64,000 bases of DNA from Isoetes taiwanensis (Eukaryota; Streptophyta; Lycopodiopsida; Isoetales; Isoetaceae), in assembly GCA_021234155.1 (NCBI GenBank), contig JAJEKV010000033.1, positions 3,699,454 through 3,763,453 on the forward strand, written 5' to 3'. Under the pieces are notes generated by a model, which had not been told where the DNA came from, did not search any database, and saw nothing but the letters and a program-made list of their open reading frames with translations. Positions 54,635-64,000 of this stretch are shown here, piece by piece; the stretch's first letter is position 1; each line of letters opens with the position of its first letter. The translations under genes were made by a program, and so were the position numbers.

Positions 54635-56364
54635 TATAGGAACATTCACGTCAGCTAACAATGATAAGATCTATATTGTAATGATATAAAGCAAAGGGAA
54701 TATAGTGACAAACAACAAAGGGATTGCTTCAAGAATAACCTTAATGTATAATCGTGACCATTGCAGTTGCTAGGGAGAGCTTGTTGTGACCTCGAGATGC
54801 ATCTATTGAATGAGATGCATCTATTGAACTTACACCTACGATCTGCTTCAAACCATCCATATATTCAGATGGCTAATCCTGCACAGAATCCTACAAAAGG
54901 GGTTTCAGAGCATTTCAACACAGGCTCATATATTCTGATGTTCATTGCACATCTAAATGCATCTACAAAATTGAACATCTACAGGCCGTTGGATTTGAAG
55001 CTTGTTTTGCATTCACAGCATCGCATTATTGAGGCCCGCCCTATTTCCCTGTAGGCTATGGTACAGGTATACAGATGGGTCTAATTGGGAAAGCTTCTCT
55101 AGTGTATATGAAGTTTGACCAAAAAGAGAGGAGCCAAGCTTCAGAAAAAAAGTTACAGGTGCAGTACCTATTGCAAAGCTGCGTTATGCTCTTTGGACAT
55201 GTGTGCCATATGTAGCCACCTTTACCATAGTACTGCAACCCACTTTGAAAATGCAATTACTTTGCTCTGCAATCTAAGCCTTGGCAGAAGAACATATATA
55301 GACATGAGGACAATAAAGTACGAAAAAAGAATTAACTCATCTTACAATGAACTCAATGTTGTTTTAATATTGCCGCAGATTAGCCCTTCCATTTTTTATA
55401 ATGGACAGTACCAAGGTAGGAACCTGCAGCAAAACAAATACTTAGCATGTGATCATGCCCAAATGCTCTAACAAAAATATCATTTTGCATGAAAGAAAAA
55501 ACAGAAAAATCCATAAGGGGCATAAAGGATGAACAGAAAGATGTCTTTGTAAGCATGTGTCTAGTTCTGTCGTTCAAAAAATAAATGTCGTTGCAACATC
55601 CATTACCTTGAAAGCCCCAGAACTGTGGCTTTGCGAATCGAAATTTGAAATACATACCATGTTCACTCTGAGCTTCCTAAAACTTATTCTTCATGAAGCC
55701 TGGATCTATAACTCCCCTGTACGAATGGGAACTAAGCCAAGTGATTCCTACAGCCTGCAGGGCTTTGTAATAATTTGCTGAAGGAGAAGTAAGGCTGAAA
55801 TCTAAAGTATAACAGTTTCCATGAAACAGCAACTAAAGGAAACACTTTGCTACACAAAACGGATGACATTGTATGTGTAAGGAAGTTAGTCCAATCCAAG
55901 AAGCAACTATGCGTAAAAAGGCATACAATATATATAACGCCAAGGGAGCACAATTGAGCCATATTAAATTCTGTAAAAGCAAGAAATACGTCCTCAGACA
56001 TGGAAAGGACACTGGTTACACTTAAAGAACCAACTCCACTCTAAAATAAAGTAAATTATGCCAAGAGAAACATCCTTATGGGCACAAAAATTTTAACATC
56101 ACTTTCTAGCAGAAAAGGATTCCAGAAGTAATAAGATTAAAAACAAAGATTTTCGATGCATTATCTCTATGCATCTCTTATCTCACGTGAAATAAAAAAA
56201 GGTTGGATAATCCAAATCCATGTTTGCATACCTCATTCCTAAAAACACCGCTTGAATGTCTTTGTATGCTCTGTTCTGTAAAAAATGCTAGTTTAAAGCA
56301 CTGTCGACTTGAACCGATAACCTTATCTGCACATAAACTCTTCCTTTAAAGAAATCCATTTCGA
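54635..56364 (-). other. Possible further exons of the same unknown gene, unproven
   Basis: Minus-strand pieces with acceptor-like and donor-like ends: 56,232-56,275 (NRAYKDIQAVFLGM), 55,684-55,777 (NYYKALQAVGITWLSSHSYR then GVIDPGFMKN) and near 55,220-55,262 (SKVIAFSKWVAVLW). Their phases do not all agree, so I do not join them into a gene. The rest of the region shows nothing. Confidence 0.2.
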
Positions 56365-56454
56365 AATTGCCAAACGACCCATGTGCTCAGACCCCTCTAG
56401 GCGATTTCATCCTAAATCTAAATGAAATGACGATTAGGAGAGCATGCCATATAT

Positions 56455-56685
56455 ATGGCTTCAGATGCTGCTGGCGCTGCCATGTATATCGCATCAGATG
56501 CTGCTGGCACTTCTCGAGGAGGACTGGGTTGTGGGATCCTCTGCCATTTCAAAAAGCCCAGATATCATTGGGCGGTGGAGGATGCCAAAATGGCCGGATA
56601 TGCTCTCAGGGAGATTATGAGCAAGAAAAATGGTTCGTCCGGACAAAAACGCTTTGCTATCCTAAAACTAAATCCAATAGGTTGA
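56455..56685 (+). CDS. 76-codon open frame, unknown product
   Basis: MASDAAGAAMYIASDAAGTS contains an internal repeat (ASDAAG twice). It is followed by GGLGCGILCHFKKPRYHWAV, then EDAKMAGYALREIMSKKNGS, and ends LKLNPIG. The composition is protein-like and the frame is open, but upstream sequence shows no clear start context. Not recognised; perhaps one exon. Confidence 0.3.
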   Translation: MASDAAGAAMYIASDAAGTSRGGLGCGILCHFKKPRYHWAVEDAKMAGYALREIMSKKNGSSGQKRFAILKLNPIG

Positions 56686-56763
56686 GCAGGCCTTTGCTGG
56701 GCCGGATTCCTTAAAAAATAGCAGCATTTAGCACCCTCAGACCGTTATCGTCTGCACCTCAGG

Positions 56764-56905
56764 GTACTGAAAAAAATATTTGAAAGTGCAGTTTTTGGTG
56801 ATTTTAACGGAATTTTTTGTTTTTAAAGCCGGGAAATCACCGAAAATATTTTTAGATGGTCGGATATTTTTAAGAATGGGCGGATTTTTCGAGGAGAAAC
56901 CCCCC
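56764..56905 (+). repeat. 140-base direct repeat, first copy
   Basis: Starts GTACTGAAAAAAATATTTGA and includes TTTTAACGGAATTTTTTGTT and TCGGATATTTTTAAGAATGG. The second copy is at 57,762-57,901. Internal TTTTCGG/CCGAAAA words could fold. Confidence 0.85.
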
Positions 56906-57761
56906 TATTTTCGATCCATGATGCCTCCCCTTGGTGCATCTAAAGCTAGATTACCCTATACAAACCTTGTATATGCAGTAGGGTTATATATGCGTTAGGA
57001 GATCCAGCCACGTAATGACCAGTACCTTTAAATTATGCCATTATTATGTTGAAATTATATGATGTAATTTTGTCCTTCTTTAGAGAAAGCTTGTACGCTT
57101 GTCTCTCCTCTGAGCCTTTTTGCGAGAGGAGATTGCCGGAGATTGCTCGCAGAGCTTTTCTGTGGCAGAGAAGCTTGTAGAGTTTTTTTTCTTCTTTGCA
57201 GATGAGCTTGCTTACTGGAGCAGAGACACAGAGGCGCAGACGGACATGCTACTTGGCTTCATGGCTTTTTATTTGAGTAGGTTTAAAACAGGGCAAGAAT
57301 AGGTTTGAATAGGTTTAAATAGGGTAGACCAAGCACAACTATTGAAGGTTTCAGTTATAACCAGTTTGCATCTCTGGTCGGTTCTTCACTGCGGCCGCTT
57401 CTTGAGCTTGGAAGATTTAACAAAGAAATTTCATCTGGGCAGTTGGGCGGTTCTTCAAAAACGGTTCTTCAAAAATTCCCGTTCTTCACTATAGCTGCTT
57501 CTTGCTCTTGGAAGATCACATAAACCAGCTATTTTTTTGAAGATTCAACAACGAATTTCATCTGGCCAGCCTCCGTTCATGCAAAGGATTTGTCGGATCA
57601 AAGCAGAGGAGTGGAAATTTAAAGGTACTAGTCATTATGTATTCATTTAAAAGTAGCATTAAACCATGCATATTCCTTGAAATCTTCAACTGCAATTGCC
57701 TCCAGAGCTCGAAAATAATGATGTCCTTAACCGGTAAAAATGCTGCCTTGTATTTCAGGGT
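56906..57761. other. Spacer between the two 140-base repeats
   Basis: No recognised gene. GTTCTTCA-containing phrases recur near 57,385, 57,450 and 57,482. Confidence 0.35.
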
Positions 57762-57901
57762 AATGAAAAAAATATTTGAAAGTGCAGTTTGTGATGTATT
57801 TTAACGGAATTTTTTGTTTTTAAAGCCGAGAAATCGCCGAAAATATTTTTAGATGATCGGATATTTTTAAGAATGGGCAGATTTTTCGGGGAGAAATCCC
57901 C
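57762..57901 (+). repeat. 140-base direct repeat, second copy
   Basis: About 90 percent like 56,764-56,905 in the same orientation. Confidence 0.85.
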
Positions 57902-58015
57902 CTGCAGAATAGGGCAGATGTTTTGTACATTTCAGACCCTTTGAGAGCATCTAGATGTTGGTGGAGCTGATATAGGCTTTTTTTGCGGAATCTTTTGCTC
58001 TTTTCATATGCCTAG

Positions 58016-58253
58016 GATGTGCAAAATGCTGATTGAACGAGGTGCACAGCTTGAGCAGCACAGGGTTTGCCCATTTTGCAAGGCAAAAATGTGGAGCATG
58101 GCCAGAATGGTTCCAACCAGTGCTCAGAGAAGACTTGCATCGTATGAAAGTGAAGAGAGCATCGAGTACTTTGTCTGCCTTAATGGACATTTGCATGGAA
58201 TGTGTCTGCTGCTACCCCTTTCAGATTGTAAAAATGATTCTGGTGAAGAATAG
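58016..58253 (+). CDS. Zinc-binding C-terminal exon of an unknown gene
   Basis: After an acceptor-like ATGCCTAG, the frame MCKMLIERGAQLEQHRVCPF runs through CKAKMWSMARMVPTSAQRRL, ASYESEESIEYFVCLNGHLH and GMCLLLPLSDCKNDSGEE to TAG at 58,251-58,253. CPFC and C-x3-H-x-H-x2-C give enough ligands for a zinc site. The CPxC...C.NGH..R/GMC..... layout resembles the C-terminal zinc finger of TFIIIC90-type proteins, but this is a resemblance, not an identification. The end of the exon is repeated just downstream and again at 60,555. Confidence 0.45.
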
Positions 58254-58360
58254 CAAGATTGTATGCAAGTGAAGACATCATTTGGGTACTTTGTCTACCT
58301 TATGGAGTGTGTCTGTTGCTACCCCTTTCAAATTGTGAAAATGATTCTGGTGAAGAATAT
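58150..58360 (+). repeat. Tandem partial duplication of the exon end
   Basis: GTACTTTGTCTNCCTTANTGGA... through TGTCTGCTGCTACCCCTTTC and GATTCTGGTGAAGAAT appears at 58,160-58,252 and, slightly shorter, at 58,280-58,361. Confidence 0.8.
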
Positions 58361-59110
58361 CAAGATGCTGAGGAAGATCATGTACTATGCGCTGCGTTTG
58401 GAGTTGCTTTCACATATATTTTCTTTTCTACATAAACAATAGCTTTAGGTGAACTAACTCTTGCTTTTGAATTTTGGAGGGAACTGTCAGATGCGTGGCT
58501 GTTTGTATGGCTTTATGATGATGTTTATCCAAGTGATGATGTTTGAACCCTTCCAAGTGATTCACTTTATCCAGTTGCAAGCATCAGGTGGAAGTTCACA
58601 GTTATTTTTTCTTGCATTGTAATTACCATGCTTGCTTTTGTTGGAAAATAAAAGCATATGCTGCTGTTTGTTTTGAGCTTTAAAGATTCTTCTGTGTTTT
58701 TCTCCAAGCATTTAATAAAAGATTTGTTTAATAAAGTTTATCAATGATAGGCATGTTGTTTTGTAACAATGATTTCCTTTGTGCCAAGCACAATCTTTTG
58801 ACGCCACTTTGGCGTCTTCTAGGAATAATTATAGAAGAATATACCAAAGATAAGTTAGTCTCCATTAAAGATTTGCACATGAGGATTTTTCTTGGCGATT
58901 TTAGTTGCTTTGTCTTCCAGTTTGCGTTGCAGATGAATAATGGTAGTTTGTTTATTTTTCCACGTGCGAGTTATCGCTTCAAGAGTACTTGGTAATGGAT
59001 GTACTAATAATGTATAAATTCAATACTGTATCAAATTGCAGTTTTGTTAACTTTTCTACATCCATACAGCTCACATCCAGATAATTGAATGGTACGTTCT
59101 AGAAAATTCT
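58255..59110 (+). repeat. Second segmental duplication, copy 1
   Basis: Matches 60,555-61,095 and 61,789-62,100. Copy 2 is interrupted by about 690 bases. No gene other than the repeated exon end is seen. Confidence 0.85.
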
Positions 59111-59126
59111 AGTTGATCATCCTTTG

Positions 59127-59172
59127 TAGCATTTTATTTTTTATTTTATTTATTTTATTTTTTTTTGGTGTT
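59127..59172 (+). repeat. (TTTTA)n microsatellite
   Basis: A/T-only run with TTTTATTTTATTTATTTTA, at the point where segmental copies 1 and 2 diverge. Confidence 0.8.
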
Positions 59173-60243
59173 GAAATCACAAGCACCAAAGAAAGAGGAT
59201 CAATTGGAAGTTCAAAACCCTTTTTGGCAAACATAAGCACTAAAGAAAAGAGGTTTAAATGGAAGCCCACATGCCAACTTGGAGGGTCCAAAATAGGATC
59301 CTAAATAATAACTTTTGTTTTTAAGTCTATCTGGTTGGTTGTTTTTTCTTCAGATGTTTTTGATGGTATATCAATTATCTTTTAGTTTTTCCATCTCTCC
59401 ATCGGGATTAAAATTCTATTATTTTTAGAGGTATAGAGGATAATTATCTATCATCCTTTTTGGTATTTTTATGTTCTATTTATGTAGATGACCATGTAGT
59501 CACGCACTGCGGCTTCAATGCATGTAGGGAGGATTCTCACTAAAGCTCCAACCTATCAGTTATGGAGTTCATAGCTAAAAATATTCTAGTAAACTAATGA
59601 TAAGACTAGGAACTCTCTTTCCCACCAACAAATACTACAAAGGCAATGACCAATGATGACAATGCATCAAAGATAAAATACTTACACAATGAGCAGGAGC
59701 AGTGCTTTTATCGACTTTTGATTTGGGGATGGATTCCAAAATAAAAATTAAACACATGAAATAAGGGTATTAGACTTACAAAGTAAATACAGGTTAAAAA
59801 ATAAGCCAAAAAGACATAGCTCTTCAATGTGCTGATAAGCCTGGAAACTCGAATTGCATTGTATAATTGTATTCAATTTTATATTACGAAACACCACCCA
59901 CAACATAACCTACAATTTGCTATGCAAAGTAATCAAACGTGCTTTGGACTAGTTTTTTTTTTTTTTTTACATCCTTCTTATGCGGCAAAAGGAGAATCTG
60001 ATTGGTTGCATTTTGATGTCACAATTTGTGGCGGGGTTTTTCCTAAAAGAAAATGGGACAACAAAAGTTTCCACAACGTAAATGAGATATGACACAAAAG
60101 TGTCCATGGAAAAGCTCTGGAGTCTTATTTGCTTAAGTAGCTCAATCAAACTTTGAACACAAACTTGTCGTGGACCTTTTCCCACCGCAATTACGTCTTC
60201 TTTTGATTAAATTTGGTTGGTCCACTTCAGCAGATAAGACACG
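59173..60243. other. Region without recognised genes
   Basis: AT-rich; the word AAAGAGGATCAATTGGAAG and a related AAAGAGGTTTAAATGGAAG recur near 59,190 and 59,247. No gene. Confidence 0.4.
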
Positions 60244-60345
60244 ATGGATTTTCCATGGCAAGTTCTGGGACATGGTGCAAACATCTTCCATGCCCTGGAT
60301 TTTCCACGGCAAGTTCTGGGACATGGTGCAAACATCTTCCATGCC
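60244..60345 (+). repeat. 51-base tandem pair
   Basis: Two nearly identical copies of TGGATTTTCCATGGCAAGTT...CATCTTCCATGCC, end to end, differing at two or three bases. Confidence 0.85.
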
Positions 60346-60554
60346 ATGCGAATTCCAGAGTCGCATTTTCTTCCAAGGGATTTCTCCCGCCACAAAATAA
60401 GATTAAAATCTAGCCCAACCAGGATTGGTTTCTTCCGGAATGTCTGGCTTATTTTAGCTTTCTGGAAGAATAGGTAATGTTGCTTCTTGGTGCTTCGCTT
60501 CCAGGATGCGTTGTGGTACATATCGACCTTAAATAATGATCATGTGGATGTATC

Positions 60555-62100
60555 ATTTGTGAAGTGAAGACATCATTTGGGTACTTTGTCTACCTTAATG
60601 GACATTGGCATGGAGTGTGTCTGTTGCTACCCCTTTCAAATTGTGAAAATGATTCTGGTGAAGAATATCAAGATGCTGAGGAAGATCATGTACTATGCGC
60701 TGCGTTTGGAGTTGCTTTCACATATATTTTCTTTTCTACATAAACAATAGCTTTAGGTGAACTAACTCTTGGTTTTGAATTTTGGAGGGAACTGGCAGAT
60801 GCGTGGCTGTTTGTATGGCTTTAACATGTATGTTGATGATGTTTGAACCCTTCCAAGTGATTCACTTTATCCAGTTGCAAAATATCTGAAGCATCAGGTG
60901 GAAGTTCACAGTTATTTTTTCTTGCATTGTAATTACCATGCTTGCTTTTGTTGGAAAATAAAAGCATATGCTGCTGCTTGTTTTGAGCAAAGCATTTAAT
61001 AAAAGATTTGTTTAATAAAATTTATCAATGATAGGCCTGTTGTTTTGTAACAATGATTTCCTTTGTGCCAAGCACAATCTTTTGACGCCACTTTGGGAGA
61101 TGGGCCCTGGATCCCTTGCTTAGGAAGTAGTGCCCATTATTTGTGTGAACTAGGACACTCACGCAGATAGCAATTTTAGCGACTCCGCAAAGAGAGTAGC
61201 TGCTAACATTTCTTCTGTGCATACATGTGAAAGAAAAGTTTTTAAAATTTGCTACTTCAGCTTCTTCAGTATGTTATTTTCCAATTGGGAGCCTATTTCA
61301 TTTGTTTGCAATTAATCATTCTATCGCTAGCTTCAAGGTACTGTAGTTGAGTACCTTGGAAGTTGAATACCTTGAGTTCAAAGTTCGAGCCTATGTTGGT
61401 ACCTTGCACTCTAAGAGAAGGGGTCAATTTGTGTCATCAAAATCTCATTAAAACATTGGAAAGCACAAACTATGACATTATTTGTGACATTTATCTGTAA
61501 GCGATGCTATAGATGCCAGAATTTGTGTCACATATAGCCTTACTCTTTGTGTCATTAAGAGTGTCATTAATTTTGTGTTGATGCTATATGTGTTGCTATT
61601 TGTATCAGCAATAATGTCACTGGTTGTGACATATATAGCATCAACATTAGTGTCAATGCCCCCTAGTGACATTATAGGTGTTGTTATTAGCATCAACTAT
61701 AGTAGCATCTTTAGTGTCACAAATTTTGTCAATGTTTGTATGGTCATAATAACTGTTGTATTAACACCACTAATATTGTCAGATGTTGTAGGAATAATTA
61801 TAGAAGAATATACCAAAGATAAGTTAGTCTCCATTGGAAGATTTGCACATGAAGATTTTTCTTGGCGATTTTAGTTGCTTTGTCTTCCAGTTCGCGTTGC
61901 TGATGAATAATGGTAGTTCGTTTATTTTTCCACGTGCGAGTTATCGCTTCAAGAGTACTTGGTAATGGATGTACTAATAATGCATAAATTCAGTACTGTT
62001 TCAAATTGCAGTTTTGTTAACTTTTCTACGTGCATACAGCTCACACCCAGATAATTGAACGGTACGTTCTAGAAAATTCTAGTTGATCATCCTTTGTAGC
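60555..62100 (+). repeat. Second segmental duplication, copy 2
   Basis: Starts with the exon-end repeat (GTACTTTGTCTACCTTAATG) and matches 58,280-59,110 apart from the insert at 61,096-61,788. Confidence 0.85.
61096..61788. mobile_element. Insert in segmental copy 2 with TGTCA-rich half
   Basis: Copy 1 joins TTGACGCCACTTTGG directly to a region ending GGAATAATTATAG, whereas copy 2 has about 690 bases between. The right half (61,440-61,780) is an irregular repeat of GTGTCA, GTGACAT, AGCATCAAC and ATATAGC words in both orientations. No clear terminal repeats or target duplication, so its class is open. Confidence 0.4.
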
Positions 62101-62139
62101 AGTTTTTTTCGCACGTTTGCACAAACGCAAGTTGACACT

Positions 62140-62405
62140 TTGAAGCAATTCTAGAGTGTCCACGTTACTGCCAGGTGAGACTTTTGTGCAGGTGGCTGCT
62201 GTTTCCGTCGTTTGATTTCATCTACGGCTTCAGAAATTCATGGAAATTCCAAGTCAGAGGCAGTTATGGGGGTGTGCCGGGATATCTTGCGGAAGAGTGT
62301 TCCTGGATTTTCTTCGATTCCTGTCATCATTCTTGCATCCAATAGCAGTAATAGCCGCTTCTTGGGAGGGAGCCACTGTCGACTAAAGCAAATAATATCC
62401 ATCTA
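62140..62405 (+). other. Possible exon, unknown product
   Basis: An acceptor-like GTGCAG at about 62,190 precedes 65 open codons (62,212-62,406, MISSTASEIHGNSKSEAVMG). No motif. It could be a chance frame. Confidence 0.2.
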
Positions 62406-62479
62406 GGGTAAACTCCGCTTATTGTATTGTATAGCTTGCCTTTTAATTTTCAGGCATTTTTTTAATCTGAAGGTTGCAA

Positions 62480-63500
62480 GCAGTGGATGGTTACATCGAA
62501 GGGCTAAATAGCAACATTAAGAGGTTGGTTCAAGCAATTAACCCAAAGATAGCCGGGGAGGTTGAGGATAAGGCTTTGAGCTTGGAGGAAGCGCCAGTAA
62601 CTCCAGGGTAGAAACAACTACCATACAAAGGGAAGGCAGCGGGACAGTATCAACCCAGGCAAGCACCCTGCACTCCAGCAAGGAATCAGTACCAAGGGAA
62701 ATTAGATAGGAAAGGATTTTATGGGGAGTGCAAACAGCAGGAAGCCTCGGGGGGCAAGTTAGTAAAATTCTTCTTAGACAGCATACCCAAAGAGAAAAGA
62801 CAAGAATGCATAGAGAAGAAGTTGTGCTTCAGGTGCTTCTAGTCAGGGCACCGCACGCACAGCTGCCCCTTCGTTATGCAGGCGGCACTAGCAGAGCTGA
62901 CCGACTGGGAGTCGCCAACCGAAGGGGATGGCGAGAAAAGCGACCAACAGGAACCCCAGGACTACATAGAAGGTGAGTGTAAAATTTGCGCTGCCATTGA
63001 GTCAGGGGAGGTTAAGAATCAGTCTACAGTCATCTCGGCAGAGGGAATCATAGATAGCAAGCCATATGTAGTCTTGATAGACACAGGTAGTTCCCATAAC
63101 TTTGCCTCTCCAAGACTAGCTGCTCTCATGAAGAATAAGATTCTGAAGTCCAAGCCTAGGCCAGTCAGCATGGCAAGGGCGCGATCCGCCACACTGAGGA
63201 GAGGAGAATTAGTTTTAAAATAGACCTTAGTGGAAGCAAATGGCCTATGGGTGCAGAAGTCATGGATATTGGGAAGTACGACTTGAAAGTAGGAATGGAG
63301 TTCCTGAGGCCAACGAAAGCTATGATTGACTGTGACAGGAGTGAGATCGTTATGACGGCGCTAGGCGGGATTCGATACATAGTCAAAGGTAAGAAGATAA
63401 CTTCAACTATGCAGTGTATCTCCATGAAGAAGCTGCAGAATACAAGTTCTGAAATTACTAAAATTCCCGTCAAACGAATGGCATTTGGCTATTGCTTAAT
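62480..63500 (+). mobile_element. Ty3/Gypsy gag-protease fragment
   Basis: A plus-strand reading starts near 62,484 (VDGYIEGLNSNIKRLVQAIN), then KRQECIEKKLCFRCF and SGHRTHSC, a CCHC knuckle with one TAG inside (about 62,838-62,840), and PYVVLIDTGSSHNFASPRLA at 63,063-63,120, the retropepsin D-T-G-S motif. After another stop near 63,222, a new frame gives DLKVGMEFLRPTKAMIDCDR and GIRYIVKGKK (63,280-63,390), the protease C-terminal flap-to-end part. There is no LTR, RT or integrase in the window. Three breaks show that it is dead. Confidence 0.8.
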
Positions 63501-64000
63501 ATAAGTATTACGATTTATCCCCTGGGGATGCACTTAGTAATAAGGGGTATGGACATCTGCATTCGTAGGGTATCCAAAAACATCCCTAGTATACTGATCT
63601 TTGAAAGTTAATATATCCCCTAAAGTATATATTTTGCCTAGATAATGGTGAAAACACCCCCTAATGGTAAGTATACAAATACGAAATGGTGAAAAAAATC
63701 CCTCTTTATTGCATGCACATGTCCCATACTGCAAACAATACTGAATCCCCCGGGGCTTATCATTTCAAAAGCTGTCTTCAAAAACATTGTAGATTAGAAC
63801 ATAATCTATCCAATGAAATTAAATTCATCGAAATCAGAGTTTAAATCGGGGTTTGAATTCACAAGTTATGCTCCTTTGTGGAGCATCAATTTTTAAACTC
63901 AAAAGACTATAACTTGCAGATTCCAACTCCACTTTAAATGATTTTATCATCATTGGAAATGTTTCTCTTATCTATAAATTAAAGCAACATTAAACCATGC
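63501..64000. other. Right edge without recognised features
   Basis: AT-rich; a repeated CCCCTAA/CCCCTAT word appears between 63,540 and 63,680. No gene. Confidence 0.4.

Overview
This is a repeat-dominated stretch of plant nuclear DNA. The case for a plant rests on four things: Ty1/Copia retrotransposons with a primer-binding site of the initiator tRNA-Met type (TGGTATCAGAGC), L1-like LINEs with plant-style endonuclease and reverse transcriptase, Mutator-like and other TIR elements with MITEs, and short spliced exons with GT..AG signals, one set of which is recognisable as the WD40 polyadenylation factor FY/WDR33/Pfs2. The mix of old, heavily frameshifted elements and few real genes suggests a large genome. 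A seed-free vascular plant would fit, but I cannot fix the species. I see no intact protein gene longer than about 140 codons; almost everything is a fragment or a decayed mobile element.

Layout. 1-243 is the 3' end of an unknown coding fragment. 374-8,132 may be one old DNA transposon: short inverted ends, an ACTA duplication, a decayed protein of an uncharacterised WSDG..SQFKSK family on the plus strand and a decayed FCP1-type HAD phosphatase-like gene on the minus strand. 8,205-11,700 is a decayed Copia element cut in two by a 1.5-kb insertion (unit A), one end of which is a long-TIR MITE. 14,288-16,960 holds a LINE reverse transcriptase fragment next to a three-fold tandem repeat of an unidentified ARM/HEAT-looking coding segment. 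19,714-23,594 is a 3.9-kb TIR element filled with a purine tract, a minisatellite and an array of hairpin units; just downstream lie three exons of an FY-like gene fragment (23,655-25,291).

25,321-36,110 is the most informative region. A minus-strand LINE of about 5.9 kb carries a Copia element of about 4.9 kb inside its ORF1, and an inversion of about 3.1 kb has then flipped the 5' LTR-gag-protease-integrase half together with a piece of LINE ORF1. The two 321-bp LTRs now face outwards in opposite orientation, the half sites AGCAC and AGAAC look like the old target duplication, and the LINE ORF1 frame is continuous once the Copia is mentally removed. Two further LINE 3' ends follow at 36,426 and 37,925.

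38,945-49,860 is a tandem segmental duplication. The first copy has been enlarged by datable insertions (a poly(A) retroposon with a 14-bp target duplication, unit B, a foldback element and a 171-bp Mutator-like MITE), for several of which the second copy preserves the empty site. 53,058-53,603 is a LINE ORF1 fragment ending directly in a LINE 3' end. 54,479-58,253 has a few exon-like segments, including a zinc-binding C-terminal exon; 58,255-62,100 contains a second segmental duplication; 62,480-63,500 is a decayed Ty3/Gypsy gag-protease fragment.

The genes do not form a pathway. What they show together is a nested history of insertion, duplication and inversion.
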